Shown one piece after another: positions 1 to 9,516 of a stretch of 64,000 nt of DNA. Source of the DNA: Helicobacteraceae bacterium (GTDB lineage: Bacteria > Campylobacterota > Campylobacteria > Campylobacterales > Sulfurimonadaceae); contig CANMJR010000005.1 of the NCBI GenBank assembly GCA_947498025.1, forward strand, positions 1-64,000. The letters run 5' to 3'. Position 1 is the first letter of the stretch, and the number at the start of each line of letters is the position of its first letter. Both the position numbers and the translations under genes were made by a program. The notes under the pieces were generated by a model. The model ran no database searches, was not told the origin of the DNA, and saw only the letters and a program-made list of their open reading frames with translations.

Positions 1-1
1 A

Positions 2-100
2 TCGGATGGAATGTACATGGCTTGCCTCGGTGTTGAATTGGCGCGTATTTTAGCACTAAAAATCTTAAGGAGGCGTTCTTTTCGTTTCTCATCTTTTTAG
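2..100 (+). CDS. 3' end of an unidentified gene (partial)
   Basis: An open frame enters from the left edge and runs 32 codons to a TAG. The visible tail contains D-G-M-Y-M-A-C-L-G-V-E-L-A and ends in a basic, Arg/Ser/Phe-rich stretch. That composition suggests the true C-terminus of a gene beginning outside the window. I do not recognise the family. The next gene starts about 65 bases later on the same strand, so the two may be co-transcribed. Confidence 0.45.
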   Translation, partial: SDGMYMACLGVELARILALKILRRRSFRFSSF

Positions 101-164
101 AAATGCTACTCAATTGCTACGCAATATCTGTACAATGGCGCCATTAAAATTGAGGGGGTTAATC

Positions 165-1370
165 TTGAACAAAAATGTAGTAATTATCGGTGGCGGATAT
201 GGCGGACTCAGAGCAGTAGAATTTTTGGCAAAGCACCATGATATTAACATAACCCTTGTTGACAAAAACCCCTATCACTACCTTCAAACGGAGGCATATG
301 GCTACATTGCAGGCAGATTCGACATTCATGATGTTGCGATAGATTTGCAGAAGTGGTGTTTAGGATTTAAGCGAAAAGTTCTTTTTATAAACAAAAGAGC
401 AGACTCAATAGACTTTGATAATCAATTGGTTCTTGTGGAAGAAAAAACACTCCATTATGATTATTTGGTCATTGCCACAGGTGCGCAAACAAACTTTTTT
501 TCATTTATTGAGGGGCTCAAAGAGAATAGCCATGGAGTCAAAAATCTCCAAAGAGCGCATGATTTCAGACAGGAGTTTGAAGACATTATCTATAAACAGC
601 TTCAGAGCGCGGAGCATGCTGATAAGCAAGAAATAAATCTAGCCATAGGCGGAGCAGGATTGAGCGGAGTTGAAGTGGCGGCAGAGATGGCAAATGTTAT
701 TCAAACATACAGTAAAACCATTGGCGACAGAGCGAGAGCTATAAAAATTTATCTCATTGATGCGGGTGAAACAATTTTACCGGGGATGAGTTCGTACATT
801 ATCTTAAATACTCAAAAAAGATTGGAAAAATTGGGCGTTAAAATTTTGACAAGTGCGTTTATCAGTAATGTTGACAACTCCTATATCTATTTTAAAGATG
901 GAAAAAAATTACACTACCACTTTATGATTTTTACCGGTGGAATAAAAGCCGGAAATCTCAACAATGCCCTCGAGTGTGACAAAAACAGAATCGGTCAATT
1001 TATTGCCGATGAAGAGTTAAATATCAAGGGCAAAAAAAATGTATTTGCCATAGGCGATTGTGTTGAGATACGAGACAGCGAGGGCAATATGCTCCCCCCG
1101 ACAGCTCAAATCGCAGAAAAAAGTGCGGAGTATGTTGCCGAGTGCATCCGAAAAAGAATAGATTTAAAGCAGACCGAGCCTTTTGATGCGAAAGTAAGCG
1201 GCATGTTTATAGCACTTGGCGGAAAATATGCCGTTGGAGAGATGTTTAAGTACATAAAAGTCAAAGGATACACGGCATATCTTCTCAAAAAAGCGATTAC
1301 ACATGCCTACTATCTAGGGCTTCATTTGAGAATCAATACGGGGTATAAAAATAGAAATATACCACGCTAA
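165..1370 (+). CDS. NDH-2-like NAD(P)/FAD-dependent oxidoreductase
   Basis: Flavoprotein of the pyridine nucleotide-disulphide oxidoreductase superfamily, closest in layout to type II NADH:quinone dehydrogenases (about 400 residues, no redox-active Cys pair seen). The N-terminal FAD dinucleotide motif G-G-G-Y-G-G lies at residues 9-14. A second Rossmann motif (G-G-A-G-L-S-G-V-E) lies near 162-170, and the FAD-ribityl motif I-G-D-C has its Asp at 298. A basic C-terminal tail could lie on the membrane. The TTG at 165 is chosen because it is preceded by GAGGGGGT and puts the FAD motif at the expected distance from the N-terminus; an in-frame start at 114 would add 17 poorly fitting residues. The family passes electrons from NAD(P)H to quinone at the inner membrane face. 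Sulfide:quinone reductase is less likely because the catalytic cysteines are not apparent. Confidence 0.8.
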   Translation: MNKNVVIIGGGYGGLRAVEFLAKHHDINITLVDKNPYHYLQTEAYGYIAGRFDIHDVAIDLQKWCLGFKRKVLFINKRADSIDFDNQLVLVEEKTLHYDYLVIATGAQTNFFSFIEGLKENSHGVKNLQRAHDFRQEFEDIIYKQLQSAEHADKQEINLAIGGAGLSGVEVAAEMANVIQTYSKTIGDRARAIKIYLIDAGETILPGMSSYIILNTQKRLEKLGVKILTSAFISNVDNSYIYFKDGKKLHYHFMIFTGGIKAGNLNNALECDKNRIGQFIADEELNIKGKKNVFAIGDCVEIRDSEGNMLPPTAQIAEKSAEYVAECIRKRIDLKQTEPFDAKVSGMFIALGGKYAVGEMFKYIKVKGYTAYLLKKAITHAYYLGLHLRINTGYKNRNIPR

Positions 1371-1810
1371 ACCTCGCTGTTTTTAATTTGATTACTCAGG
1401 TCGGTTATATGACCATGGTCATCATGGTGAACAGTAACATATTGGCTATCTGCACACTCTTGCAATTCTTTGACATTTACATGAAAATAGTTTGCATAAT
1501 CACTCGACTTATAGATTAAATGCTCACTTTGGGATTTATGTCTGTTGAGCCGTGACAATATAAATAATACTATGGGTGTTGCAGTTAAAATTATGATAGC
1601 ATTCCCAAATGTTACACTGTGAATATTGTCATAAATCCAATCTGACATTTCATTTGCCGGTACTTCTAATGTAATAATTCTATAGAATACATGCAGTAAA
1701 GGTTTCCATAAATAGATAAAACCTATCCAAAGTAAAATGGTTACTACATCCCAAACCACTCGTTTAGAGAAAGGTAACTCATGGCGTTTGTTGATAATTA
1801 AGTTTTTCAT
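1367..1810 (-). CDS. pgaD: PgaD-like PNAG synthase membrane subunit
   Basis: Small inner-membrane protein of about 147 residues with two hydrophobic segments (about 23-45 and 70-90) and a polar cytoplasmic tail. Position (last gene of pgaBCD), size and topology match PgaD, the partner of the PgaC glycosyltransferase, which in E. coli forms the c-di-GMP-binding synthase with PgaC. ATG at 1810 is preferred over ATG at 1816 because the AGGG of the preceding gene's end then sits about 9 bases upstream. The gene directly abuts pgaC and its stop overlaps the 3' end of the opposing oxidoreductase gene by 4 bases, so the two transcripts converge. Confidence 0.75.
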   Translation of the reverse strand: MKNLIINKRHELPFSKRVVWDVVTILLWIGFIYLWKPLLHVFYRIITLEVPANEMSDWIYDNIHSVTFGNAIIILTATPIVLFILSRLNRHKSQSEHLIYKSSDYANYFHVNVKELQECADSQYVTVHHDDHGHITDLSNQIKNSEV

Positions 1811-1816
1811 ATCCAT

Positions 1817-3112
1817 CTACCCTTTTTGATTCAACTCTTGATGTACACCTCGGTCCGGACTAACCCATCTAGCTCGAGTTTTTTTATTAAATAGAACCTT
1901 TGGAACAGCTGTTACAGCTGTAAGCAGATTAATTACCCAGTATGCAAACGGATACCAAATCATCCAAAAATAATTTTTTCCTAAACCCTCGTCATAATGA
2001 CCATCTAACCATTTGCTTATCGCGAACTGTATCAAACATGCACCAATAAGAATAACACTGCTTTGGTCTGGTAAAATGGGTGAATCTGTGGGCATTAAAT
2101 ATAAAATAGGCAGAAATAAACTAATTAACCAGACCAAAACTACTAGTACCATGCTATATGCCCAAAGCATGCTTAATATTTGTTCAACCATAAGCCCCCA
2201 AAGATGCGTTTGTTTGTGCATAAATAAAACTTTAAAATTTTTAAGCAAGACTTGAAAACCGCCCATAGCCCAGCGTAAGCGTTGTTTCCATAGTCCACTC
2301 AAGGTTTCCGGCATTAAAATCCATACCAAAGATCGAGGTTCAAAGCGTACATCCCAACCGTTGCGTTGTAATTTCCATGTAATATCAATATCCTCGGTCA
2401 GCATATCCGGACTCCAATAGCCTACATCATGGACGGCAGCTTTTCTGAAGCCCGTAATCACGCCTGATACTGTAAATATTCGTCCAAAACTACGCTGTGC
2501 ACGCTTAATCATCCCTACAATTGAAGAAAACTCGCCAACCTGGATTTTACCCAATAAACTTGTGCGGTTGCGTATTCTTGGATTGCCTGTTACAGCGGCA
2601 ACTTCCGGATAACGAATAAAATGCTTCACCATCCAATGAACACAATATTCATCAATTAAGGCATCTCCGTCTATGCACACCAAATACTCATATTTAGCTA
2701 ACAGTGCACCTGCTTGGAGTCCTAAGGCTTTTCCCTGATTTTCCGCTAAATTAACAACTTTTAACTTTGGATTATCTTTTGCTAAACTTAGCAATATCTC
2801 TAAAGTATCATCCTTGCTGCCATCGTTTATAGCGATGACTTCAAATTCAGGATATTTTACATTGAGTGCATAAGTAATTGTCTCGACTGCATTTTGACCC
2901 TCGTTGTAGCAAGGAATTAAAATACTCACACCGGACCAGCTTTCATTGTCTCTCAGCGGTGGAATAATCTGTTTAGCGTATGGTTTTTCATTTTTAAAAT
3001 AAAAAAATATTGCCCCTACTATCCACAAACTTGACATAAAGAGCGGATAATAAAATACATAACCTAACACTGTGTGCCATATTAATTGCAAAAATATAGG
3101 CAAAGTCATCAA
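1817..3112 (-). CDS. pgaC: PgaC, poly-beta-1,6-N-acetylglucosamine synthase glycosyltransferase
   Basis: Processive family-2 glycosyltransferase (431 residues) that polymerises UDP-GlcNAc into PNAG across the inner membrane. Visible are N-terminal membrane segments (about 10-40), a GT2 core with S-I-L-I-P-C-Y-N-E near 65, D-G-S and D-G-D metal/UDP motifs, T-E-D-I-D (general-base Asp), and the processivity box Q-R-L-R-W at 277-281, then C-terminal membrane helices (about 315-400). The length is close to E. coli PgaC. It is the middle gene of a three-gene minus-strand operon with pgaB upstream and pgaD immediately downstream. By family knowledge the complex is activated by c-di-GMP, which fits the many c-di-GMP genes in this window. 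Confidence 0.92.
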   Translation of the reverse strand: MMTLPIFLQLIWHTVLGYVFYYPLFMSSLWIVGAIFFYFKNEKPYAKQIIPPLRDNESWSGVSILIPCYNEGQNAVETITYALNVKYPEFEVIAINDGSKDDTLEILLSLAKDNPKLKVVNLAENQGKALGLQAGALLAKYEYLVCIDGDALIDEYCVHWMVKHFIRYPEVAAVTGNPRIRNRTSLLGKIQVGEFSSIVGMIKRAQRSFGRIFTVSGVITGFRKAAVHDVGYWSPDMLTEDIDITWKLQRNGWDVRFEPRSLVWILMPETLSGLWKQRLRWAMGGFQVLLKNFKVLFMHKQTHLWGLMVEQILSMLWAYSMVLVVLVWLISLFLPILYLMPTDSPILPDQSSVILIGACLIQFAISKWLDGHYDEGLGKNYFWMIWYPFAYWVINLLTAVTAVPKVLFNKKTRARWVSPDRGVHQELNQKG

Positions 3113-3139
3113 AAATCCTTCTTACTTATTCGCATGGCA

Positions 3140-5191
3140 TTACTTTGCGTTAATAGTATGCATACGCATCGGTTTTTGTGAAAACACTCGTTTCATCGTA
3201 TCGGCATCAGGGTTGTTTTTAAATAAATCGTCAGGATAATACGCCACATGATGTACACCTAAATCATATAAGTGTTTTATTGTATCTTCCATTTCTTTAG
3301 AGGGAAGCGGCTCATTATTTTTTCTCCAATTTACCGATTGCAACTCAATTACAGTGCGTTCTAACCCACACTGCTCCTCTTTTACACGCTTAACAATGTC
3401 ATCGTAAAACTGCACAGGGTCGCTAGCTTCTTCCATATACGGCATTGTCATAATTGCGGTGTAGTCATAATATTTTATCGATTGAGCGAGATTTTGTGCA
3501 TACCACTCCTCGGCATTCTTATTTAAAGCAACTTGTGCATAGAGATTGCGTGCTGTCTTGAGCCCCGGATGTTGATTTCTTGCAACCTGAGCCAATTCCA
3601 TTGCGAACTCATCTAAATATTGGGTTTTAAGTTTAGTCCACTCTAAATATTGTTTTCTATCGGCTCTGATTTCATTAACAGTTGGCGATAATCCCCATTT
3701 TTTATGCTGTTGACGTGCAAATTCACTATCATCTTCAAAATCTGAGAGAGTTATATCGTCATGAAACAATATACCGTCAAAATGGGATGATTTAGCCAAA
3801 TCTTCATAAATTTCTTTAATCACTTTTTTTGATTTATCAGAAAACGGAGATAACCTTATATAACTCATGTTGAGATGTGTCGGATCAACTTGCAGTGTCA
3901 CTACCATATCTTTGACCGCTTCATGGTTTTGCGGCAGTTGCCAAGCTAACATGGGCATCCAAGCATAAATGCGTTTAACCGGCGTGCATTTGGCAATCTG
4001 CCAAGCTACCCGATTAAATAAATCTGCACGCATCGGCAAATTTCTATTTGGAAAATAGACATAATCCGCTGAACCATTGGCATCAGGGTCAGCAAAGGCC
4101 TGCACATAAACCGTGTTGACTCCTAACTTGTTGAGACGCTCAAGTAAAATACCTATATTTTTTTCTGTCTGTACCGGATCTGGATCATATAAGTAATCTA
4201 AATCAATATGTGCTGCTTTTGTCGTGCGGGCGTCATCTGTCCAATTGGCATTTCGCAGCCACATGTCTGTCTCTAAATCTTTAAGTGTCATTTTTTGTTC
4301 AACCAGTATGCGTCGCATGCCCCATAGAGGCGCAGTGCGTGTATTGCTGCCATCGTCTAATGTTAATCCTAAAGGCATGCCCAACTGCTCTGCAATTTTA
4401 CGTACCTCTTTATTATAATGCCCATAGGGCCAAACCATCACGCGAGGCTTTTGCCCTGTGTATTGCTTTAAAAAAGCACTGTTTTTTGCTAAATCATTTC
4501 GTATGCGTTGCTGATAACTTTTTTCATCTTCATAAACATTCTTATCTTTCAACCATTTGCGAGTTGTTATTGCCGGCTGCATACTGCCTTGAGGATTGCC
4601 TTCTATCCCTCCGTGAAGAGTATAACTGTGGCTGGCAATTTCTACAAGACCACTCTTTACCATCTCTTTAATCTCTTCTTGGCTCAAGAACTTACTGCGT
4701 GCAATTGTATGTTTATCAAAATCTACTTTATCTTTAGACTCTAGCCAACTACCGACTAATGCAATTACAACAGGAATTTTATATTTTTTTAGAATAGGAA
4801 AGGCATTCGCATATACTGATTGGTAGCCATCATCAAAAGTAATTAAAACTGCTTTGTTTGGCAACGGTTTTTTATTTTTTCGGTGCTTTAAAATATCATC
4901 TATGCCAACAAAGTGATAACCGTTACTCATCAACCAATGTATCTGTTCATCAAAATCCGATGGAGTAACCGCATAGCTTGAATCGAGAGTTTCACTTTTA
5001 TTTGCGATTTCATGGTAGCTTAAAACCGTAAACTCATTGACATTTTGATCTCTGCTACACGCATTAGGCAACTCATTTGCCATAACATAACTACTTGTCA
5101 TACCTATTAATATCAAAATTAATTTTAATATTGGTTTGAATATAGTATTCCTATCTTTCATTGTTGTCAGAAGAAGAGTTAAAATTTGCAT
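3140..5191 (-). CDS. pgaB: PgaB, PNAG N-deacetylase with C-terminal glycoside hydrolase-like domain
   Basis: Two-domain periplasmic enzyme of 683 residues, about the length of E. coli PgaB. Residues about 12-39 form a basic-hydrophobic signal sequence. No lipobox is seen, unlike the E. coli lipoprotein. The polysaccharide deacetylase (CE4) domain shows S-Y-H-E near 58, T-F-D-D-G-Y at 118-123 and a later A-S-H-S. The C-terminal half begins at H-I-D-L-D-Y-L-Y-D-P-D-P and matches the PgaB-specific hydrolase-like domain that binds and cleaves partly deacetylated PNAG. ATG 5191 has a GGA about 7 bases upstream; the alternative in-frame ATG at 5161 has no ribosome site. It is the first gene of pgaBCD, and no porin gene pgaA precedes it. 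Confidence 0.9.
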   Translation of the reverse strand: MQILTLLLTTMKDRNTIFKPILKLILILIGMTSSYVMANELPNACSRDQNVNEFTVLSYHEIANKSETLDSSYAVTPSDFDEQIHWLMSNGYHFVGIDDILKHRKNKKPLPNKAVLITFDDGYQSVYANAFPILKKYKIPVVIALVGSWLESKDKVDFDKHTIARSKFLSQEEIKEMVKSGLVEIASHSYTLHGGIEGNPQGSMQPAITTRKWLKDKNVYEDEKSYQQRIRNDLAKNSAFLKQYTGQKPRVMVWPYGHYNKEVRKIAEQLGMPLGLTLDDGSNTRTAPLWGMRRILVEQKMTLKDLETDMWLRNANWTDDARTTKAAHIDLDYLYDPDPVQTEKNIGILLERLNKLGVNTVYVQAFADPDANGSADYVYFPNRNLPMRADLFNRVAWQIAKCTPVKRIYAWMPMLAWQLPQNHEAVKDMVVTLQVDPTHLNMSYIRLSPFSDKSKKVIKEIYEDLAKSSHFDGILFHDDITLSDFEDDSEFARQQHKKWGLSPTVNEIRADRKQYLEWTKLKTQYLDEFAMELAQVARNQHPGLKTARNLYAQVALNKNAEEWYAQNLAQSIKYYDYTAIMTMPYMEEASDPVQFYDDIVKRVKEEQCGLERTVIELQSVNWRKNNEPLPSKEMEDTIKHLYDLGVHHVAYYPDDLFKNNPDADTMKRVFSQKPMRMHTINAK

Positions 5192-5300
5192 TCATTTTTC
5201 CATTTAAGTGAGAGTATTTTAGATTCCGTGCGAGCATCGGAAAATCGCAAAATTGTATCATAAATCTCTCTAATCCGGTTACACTTTTTAGGACATATAT

Positions 5301-5325
5301 AAAGATACAATACAACAGTATCTTT
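5301..5325. promoter_or_regulatory. 8-bp inverted repeat between pgaB and the Sel1 gene
   Basis: AAAGATAC and GTATCTTT are perfect complements separated by 9 bases, inside the 260-base divergent intergenic region. It could be an operator for either gene, or a hairpin; a short A-run follows on the plus strand, which is not a terminator arrangement for either neighbour. Function is inferred from position only. Confidence 0.35.
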
Positions 5326-5454
5326 AAAAAAATATACTTATTCATTAGGGTATGTTTTAGATAAAAAACTCTCAAATTTTTGCAATTAAAAGCGGTTATA
5401 TATAGTTCTAAGTTATAATATTAGGGAGTTAAATTTGAAAGAGAAGGAATGAAA

Positions 5455-6090
5455 ATGAAGAGATTAGTTTTTTTGTTGGGGTTTGGTTTGATATTGGGTG
5501 TGAATCTGTATGCTGATTTGGTAGCGGACGGGTATGCAGAGTACAAAAAAAATAATTATGCAGAAGCTATTACATTATGGGGTAAATCGTGTGATAGTGG
5601 CAATATAGATGGATGTTATAATCTGGCGTTTATGTATGAAAATGGAAAGGGTATGATGCATAATGAAGTCAAAGCGAGTGAGCTTTATACTACTGCTTGT
5701 GATGCCGGAGATGCTAGAGCATGCTCTAATTTAGGGGTTATATATGAAAATGGAAAAGGGAGTGTAAAACAAGATTTTATCAAATCTAGCCAGCTCTATG
5801 CGAAGTCCTGCAATGCCGGAAATATTAATGGGTGTTACAATTTAGGAGTTTCGTACCATAGAGGGCGTGGAGCGGTAAAAGATTACCAGATGGCAAGTGT
5901 GCTTTACGACTACACTTGTAAAAAAGGACAGGTTGAGGGGTGTTATTATCTAGCAGAAATGTACAGAAACGGTAAAGGCATAGGGGAGAATAAGAGTGAA
6001 GCAAAAAGATTATATGGAAAAGTTTGCAACATGGGAAGCAGCAGCGGATGCAGCAAATTTAGAAGATTAAGTGATGAGGGTGTACAATAA
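5455..6090 (+). CDS. Secreted cysteine-rich Sel1-like repeat protein (Hcp family)
   Basis: Exported protein of 211 residues. A signal peptide of about 20 residues ends near L-Y-A-D. It is followed by about five Sel1-like (SLR) helix-turn-helix units of about 36 residues, each carrying a C-x7-C pair (for example C-D-S-G-N-I-D-G-C) and an E-N-G-K-G or similar turn. Regular C-x7-C pairs are the mark of Helicobacter cysteine-rich proteins, where each pair forms a disulphide in the periplasm or outside the cell. ATG 5455 is preferred over ATG 5449 because AAGGA ends directly before 5449 but lies 6 bases before 5455. A TATAAT at 5414-5419 could be the -10 element. The binding partner is unknown. 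Confidence 0.8.
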   Translation: MKRLVFLLGFGLILGVNLYADLVADGYAEYKKNNYAEAITLWGKSCDSGNIDGCYNLAFMYENGKGMMHNEVKASELYTTACDAGDARACSNLGVIYENGKGSVKQDFIKSSQLYAKSCNAGNINGCYNLGVSYHRGRGAVKDYQMASVLYDYTCKKGQVEGCYYLAEMYRNGKGIGENKSEAKRLYGKVCNMGSSSGCSKFRRLSDEGVQ

Positions 6091-6142
6091 AAAACAATGT
6101 CTGCTTTGAAGAGACACTTCCATTATAATCAAGGAAACAGGG

Positions 6143-8422
6143 ATGAAATTAAATAAGATTAAAAACTTATTAGTATCAAAAGAGATTGAAGAGCTTAGAC
6201 TAAAGCATTTTATCTATGCTACTCTCTTTTTATGGAGTGTTATAGTTCTCTTTGTTTTTGTCCTCGGTACTTGGCAAGAGAATAAGCAGATAAAAAGCAT
6301 AGCAGAAAATATTGCCAGAGCCAACTTTTTGAAAGACCAGGCCTTTCGCGCGTGGGCATCTTCTCACGGGGGTGTTTACGTGCCTGCAACTGAGCGTACT
6401 CCCTCAAACCCGAAATTGTCCCACATACCCGACAGAGATATTACAAAACCCGACGGTACAAAGCTTACCTTGATGAATCCAGCCTACATAGTGCGTCAAA
6501 TGTCGGATGAGTATAGTGGCTTATATGGCATAAGAAGCAAGATAACAAGTTTAAAATACCTCTACGAGGGGAACAAACCGGATGAGTGGGAAATAAAAGC
6601 TTTACAAGCGTTTGAACAGGGTAAAGAAGAGGCTTATGAATATACAGAGATAGATAGAGAGCCATATTTACGTCTGATGCGTCCCATGTATGTACAAGAG
6701 AGCTGTTTAAAATGTCATGCATTTCAGGGTTATAAGATAGGTGATGTTCGCGGCGGAGTCGGTGTTGCGATGCCTTTAAAAGAGTTATATGCTGTTTCCG
6801 AAAAACATAGGGTGAGATTTGCATTTTTGTTTATTTTTGTTTGGCTCCTTGGTATTGTTGGAATAACAATCTTTACAATTAGGGAATTTACATATTTACA
6901 AAAGAATAAGATGGCACATGAAGAGCTGCTAAAGAGTGAAGCCGAATTTCGCGCTTTATACGACTACGCTCCGGATATGTATGTTTCAGTTTCCCCCAAG
7001 GATGCGACTATTCTGCTATGTAATGAGACGGTGCTTAAAAAAACAGGATACTCAAAAGAGGAACTTATCGGTTCTCCTATATTTAAGATGTATGATGATG
7101 ATTGTATGCAAGAGGTTCATAATACATTTGAAGAGTTTGTGAAAAGGGGTGTAATTTTTGATAGAGAGCTTATTTTAAAAAGAAAAGACGGAACCAAAAT
7201 TGATGTCTCTTTAAATGTTAATGCAGTTAGAGATAAAGATGAAAATATATTATATTCTATGTCTTCGTGGAGAGACATCACCGAACATAAACAGATGGAG
7301 AGCGAGATTAAATCTACTCAGGAGTATCTTCAAACCATCTTTGATGCTACTCCAAATCTTATGATAACCACAGATGGAATTGCTATAAAAAAAGGCAATG
7401 CTGCAATGCTTAAATTTACAGGATATGACTCGCTGGAAAGTTTTAAAAAAGAGCATGATTGTATATGTGGTCTTTTTGTGAAAAAAGAGGGGTATCTATG
7501 CTCTAAGATGGGCGAGATTAACTGGTTAGAGTATATTCTGGCAAATCAGAATAAAATACATAAAGCGTGTATGATGAAAGATGGCAATCCGCATCATTTT
7601 ATGGTCTTGGCACAGCTCCTTAATATAGATGCAAGTAGTTACACCTTAGTAATCTTTAATGATATAACCGAATTAGAAAGTGCCATGGATACACTTAAAG
7701 AAAAAGATGAAATTATGATATCACAATCTCGTCATGCCGCAATGGGCGAAATGATAAGTATGATAGCGCATCAGTGGAGACAGCCAATAAGTGCTATATC
7801 GATGGGTGCAAATAATATTCTGGCTGATATTGAGCTTGATATGATTGATGCAGAGAGTTTAAAAACCACCTCACTCACTATACTCAGTCAAACACAAGAA
7901 CTTTCAAAAACAATTGATGATTTTAGAAACTTCTTTAGACCGGTGAAAATGGCAGAAGAGGTACTTGTAGAGGATGTTTTTACAGAAGCATTCAGTGTAC
8001 TTGGAAAATCATTGGAAAATCATGACATAGAAGTGAAAAAAGAGTTTCATAGCTCAAATAAGATAGAGACCTATTCAAGAGAACTGATGCAGGTTTTTAT
8101 CAATATACTTAAAAATGCAAAAGAGGCCCTTGTTGAAAACAGAGCCCGGAAGAGAGAGATAAATATCTCCATAGAAGATGGTTTGGATATCGTAGTTATA
8201 AATATATGCAATAACGGCGGTACAATCCCAGAAAATATTATAGATAAAATTTTTAACCCATATTTTAGTACAAAAGATGAGAAAAATGGGACAGGTTTGG
8301 GTCTTTACATGAGCAAAACTATTGTAGAGAAACATTTACAAGGTACGCTGAGTGTCATCAATATTGCAGAGGGTGTCTGCTTTAAAATAAGTTTGCCAAA
8401 AATTTTGAATAGGACTGTTTAG
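6143..8422 (+). CDS. Sensor histidine kinase with heme-binding DUF3365 domain and PAS domains
   Basis: Membrane histidine kinase of 759 residues. A first membrane segment (about 25-45) is followed by a periplasmic DUF3365/Tll0287-type domain containing C188-x2-C191-H192, a c-type heme attachment site. A second membrane segment (about 225-250), two PAS-type regions (about 265-390 and 395-520), a HisKA box with H543 in A-H-Q-W-R-Q-P, and an HATPase with G-T-G-L-G-L-Y-M-S-K near the C-terminus follow. Heme in the input domain suggests sensing of redox state or a gas such as O2 or NO; this is inference from the family. No response regulator gene is adjacent. AAGGA precedes the ATG at normal spacing. 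Confidence 0.88.
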   Translation: MKLNKIKNLLVSKEIEELRLKHFIYATLFLWSVIVLFVFVLGTWQENKQIKSIAENIARANFLKDQAFRAWASSHGGVYVPATERTPSNPKLSHIPDRDITKPDGTKLTLMNPAYIVRQMSDEYSGLYGIRSKITSLKYLYEGNKPDEWEIKALQAFEQGKEEAYEYTEIDREPYLRLMRPMYVQESCLKCHAFQGYKIGDVRGGVGVAMPLKELYAVSEKHRVRFAFLFIFVWLLGIVGITIFTIREFTYLQKNKMAHEELLKSEAEFRALYDYAPDMYVSVSPKDATILLCNETVLKKTGYSKEELIGSPIFKMYDDDCMQEVHNTFEEFVKRGVIFDRELILKRKDGTKIDVSLNVNAVRDKDENILYSMSSWRDITEHKQMESEIKSTQEYLQTIFDATPNLMITTDGIAIKKGNAAMLKFTGYDSLESFKKEHDCICGLFVKKEGYLCSKMGEINWLEYILANQNKIHKACMMKDGNPHHFMVLAQLLNIDASSYTLVIFNDITELESAMDTLKEKDEIMISQSRHAAMGEMISMIAHQWRQPISAISMGANNILADIELDMIDAESLKTTSLTILSQTQELSKTIDDFRNFFRPVKMAEEVLVEDVFTEAFSVLGKSLENHDIEVKKEFHSSNKIETYSRELMQVFINILKNAKEALVENRARKREINISIEDGLDIVVINICNNGGTIPENIIDKIFNPYFSTKDEKNGTGLGLYMSKTIVEKHLQGTLSVINIAEGVCFKISLPKILNRTV

Positions 8423-8520
8423 TGATTTTATTCAATGACCTTGGGTTAGAAGTCTATTCTGTCAAGATATTTTATACATTAATATAGTAGAATTTAATCA
8501 CATTAATTTAAAGGATAACA

Positions 8521-9495
8521 ATGAAAAAGATTTTAATAATCTTTGTAGGTGCATTTTTAGCACTAGGAACGAGTGTTTGTTCAGCAAAAACTCCAAATGT
8601 TGCAGAAGCAAAGAAGGGTCAAAATATTCAAGTGTTTAGTGTTGACAACTCAAAGGATGCAATTAACGCGAAAAGTATTGAACAGGCTTTTAATGCGAGT
8701 GGTTTAGTTGTTGATGTAAATAACAACATGAACTCAATTTTTGAAAAAAGATATAATCATATTCATCACAAAAGTTATAACTTAGCAATATTTCATAGTG
8801 ATAAGTTGATTTTAAAACTGATTAAACAGTATCCAAATATAGGTTTGATTACCCCGCTATCCATGTCCATTTATTCAGATGATGCAAAAAAAACTATAAA
8901 TGTTTCTACACTCTCTTTGACTGGTATGGCTAGAATTACTCAAATTCCTGTAACAAATCCAGATTTAATTGAATATGCCAAATTGGTAGATGATGCACTT
9001 CATAAAGCATTGCCAAACGGTAGTTATCAGCCTTTAAGCCATTCTATTAAACCTTCAAATAAGCCCTTAACTACTGAGTTTACAACAGAGTTCACTCTTG
9101 AAAATGGTGCAACATATACAGATGCAAAACAAGCATTTGAAGAAGAATTTGAAGGTGAGTTAGGACCGGTCGGGTTTTTAATACCAAAATCTTATAAATT
9201 ACAAGAAGGTTTATTAAAAGAAAATAAACAAGAGGATTATGATTTCTACGATACATATTCTATAATAAGATTTAATGCAATATATCCTGTATCAAAGAAT
9301 CATCCGGATGCCGGTGCTTTTGCTCCTTTTTCATTAGTTATTTATAAGAAAAAAGGTGAAGATAGCGTGCATATTGGTTTTGCTTCAGTGAATAACTGGA
9401 TTAATGACCTTGATATTACCGACGAAGAGTCGATTAAAGCAGTGCATGAAACTCAAGGCATGATTGAAAATATTCTCAAAGAACTTGCTCAGTAA
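8521..9495 (+). CDS. Exported DUF302-like protein
   Basis: Protein of 324 residues with a clear signal peptide (K-K-I-L-I-I-F then a hydrophobic run, cleavage near A at 20-23). The first half resembles the DUF302 fold: a helix-rich start, a segment reading L-A-I-F-H-S-D-K, then alternating strands in a P-L-S-M-S-I-Y-S-D-D pattern and a helix (A-K-L-V-D-D-A-L). The second half (about 190-320) has no family I recognise. The gene has its own start signal (AAAGGA about 7 bases upstream) and stands alone. No function is claimed; a periplasmic location follows from the signal peptide. Confidence 0.6.
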   Translation: MKKILIIFVGAFLALGTSVCSAKTPNVAEAKKGQNIQVFSVDNSKDAINAKSIEQAFNASGLVVDVNNNMNSIFEKRYNHIHHKSYNLAIFHSDKLILKLIKQYPNIGLITPLSMSIYSDDAKKTINVSTLSLTGMARITQIPVTNPDLIEYAKLVDDALHKALPNGSYQPLSHSIKPSNKPLTTEFTTEFTLENGATYTDAKQAFEEEFEGELGPVGFLIPKSYKLQEGLLKENKQEDYDFYDTYSIIRFNAIYPVSKNHPDAGAFAPFSLVIYKKKGEDSVHIGFASVNNWINDLDITDEESIKAVHETQGMIENILKELAQ

Positions 9496-9516
9496 TAAGT
9501 TCCCTATCCATCTTCT

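Noticed and set aside
4285-4671. Open frame of 128 codons on the plus strand
   Set aside because: It lies entirely opposite pgaB, whose protein is clearly conserved, and has no recognisable motif.
5151-5375. Open frame upstream of pgaB on the minus strand
   Set aside because: It has no ribosome site, overlaps the pgaB start and the 8-bp inverted repeat, and its product is low-complexity.
6124-6129. TATAAT as a promoter for the DUF3365 kinase
   Set aside because: It lies only 14 bases before the ATG and would put the transcription start inside the ribosome site.
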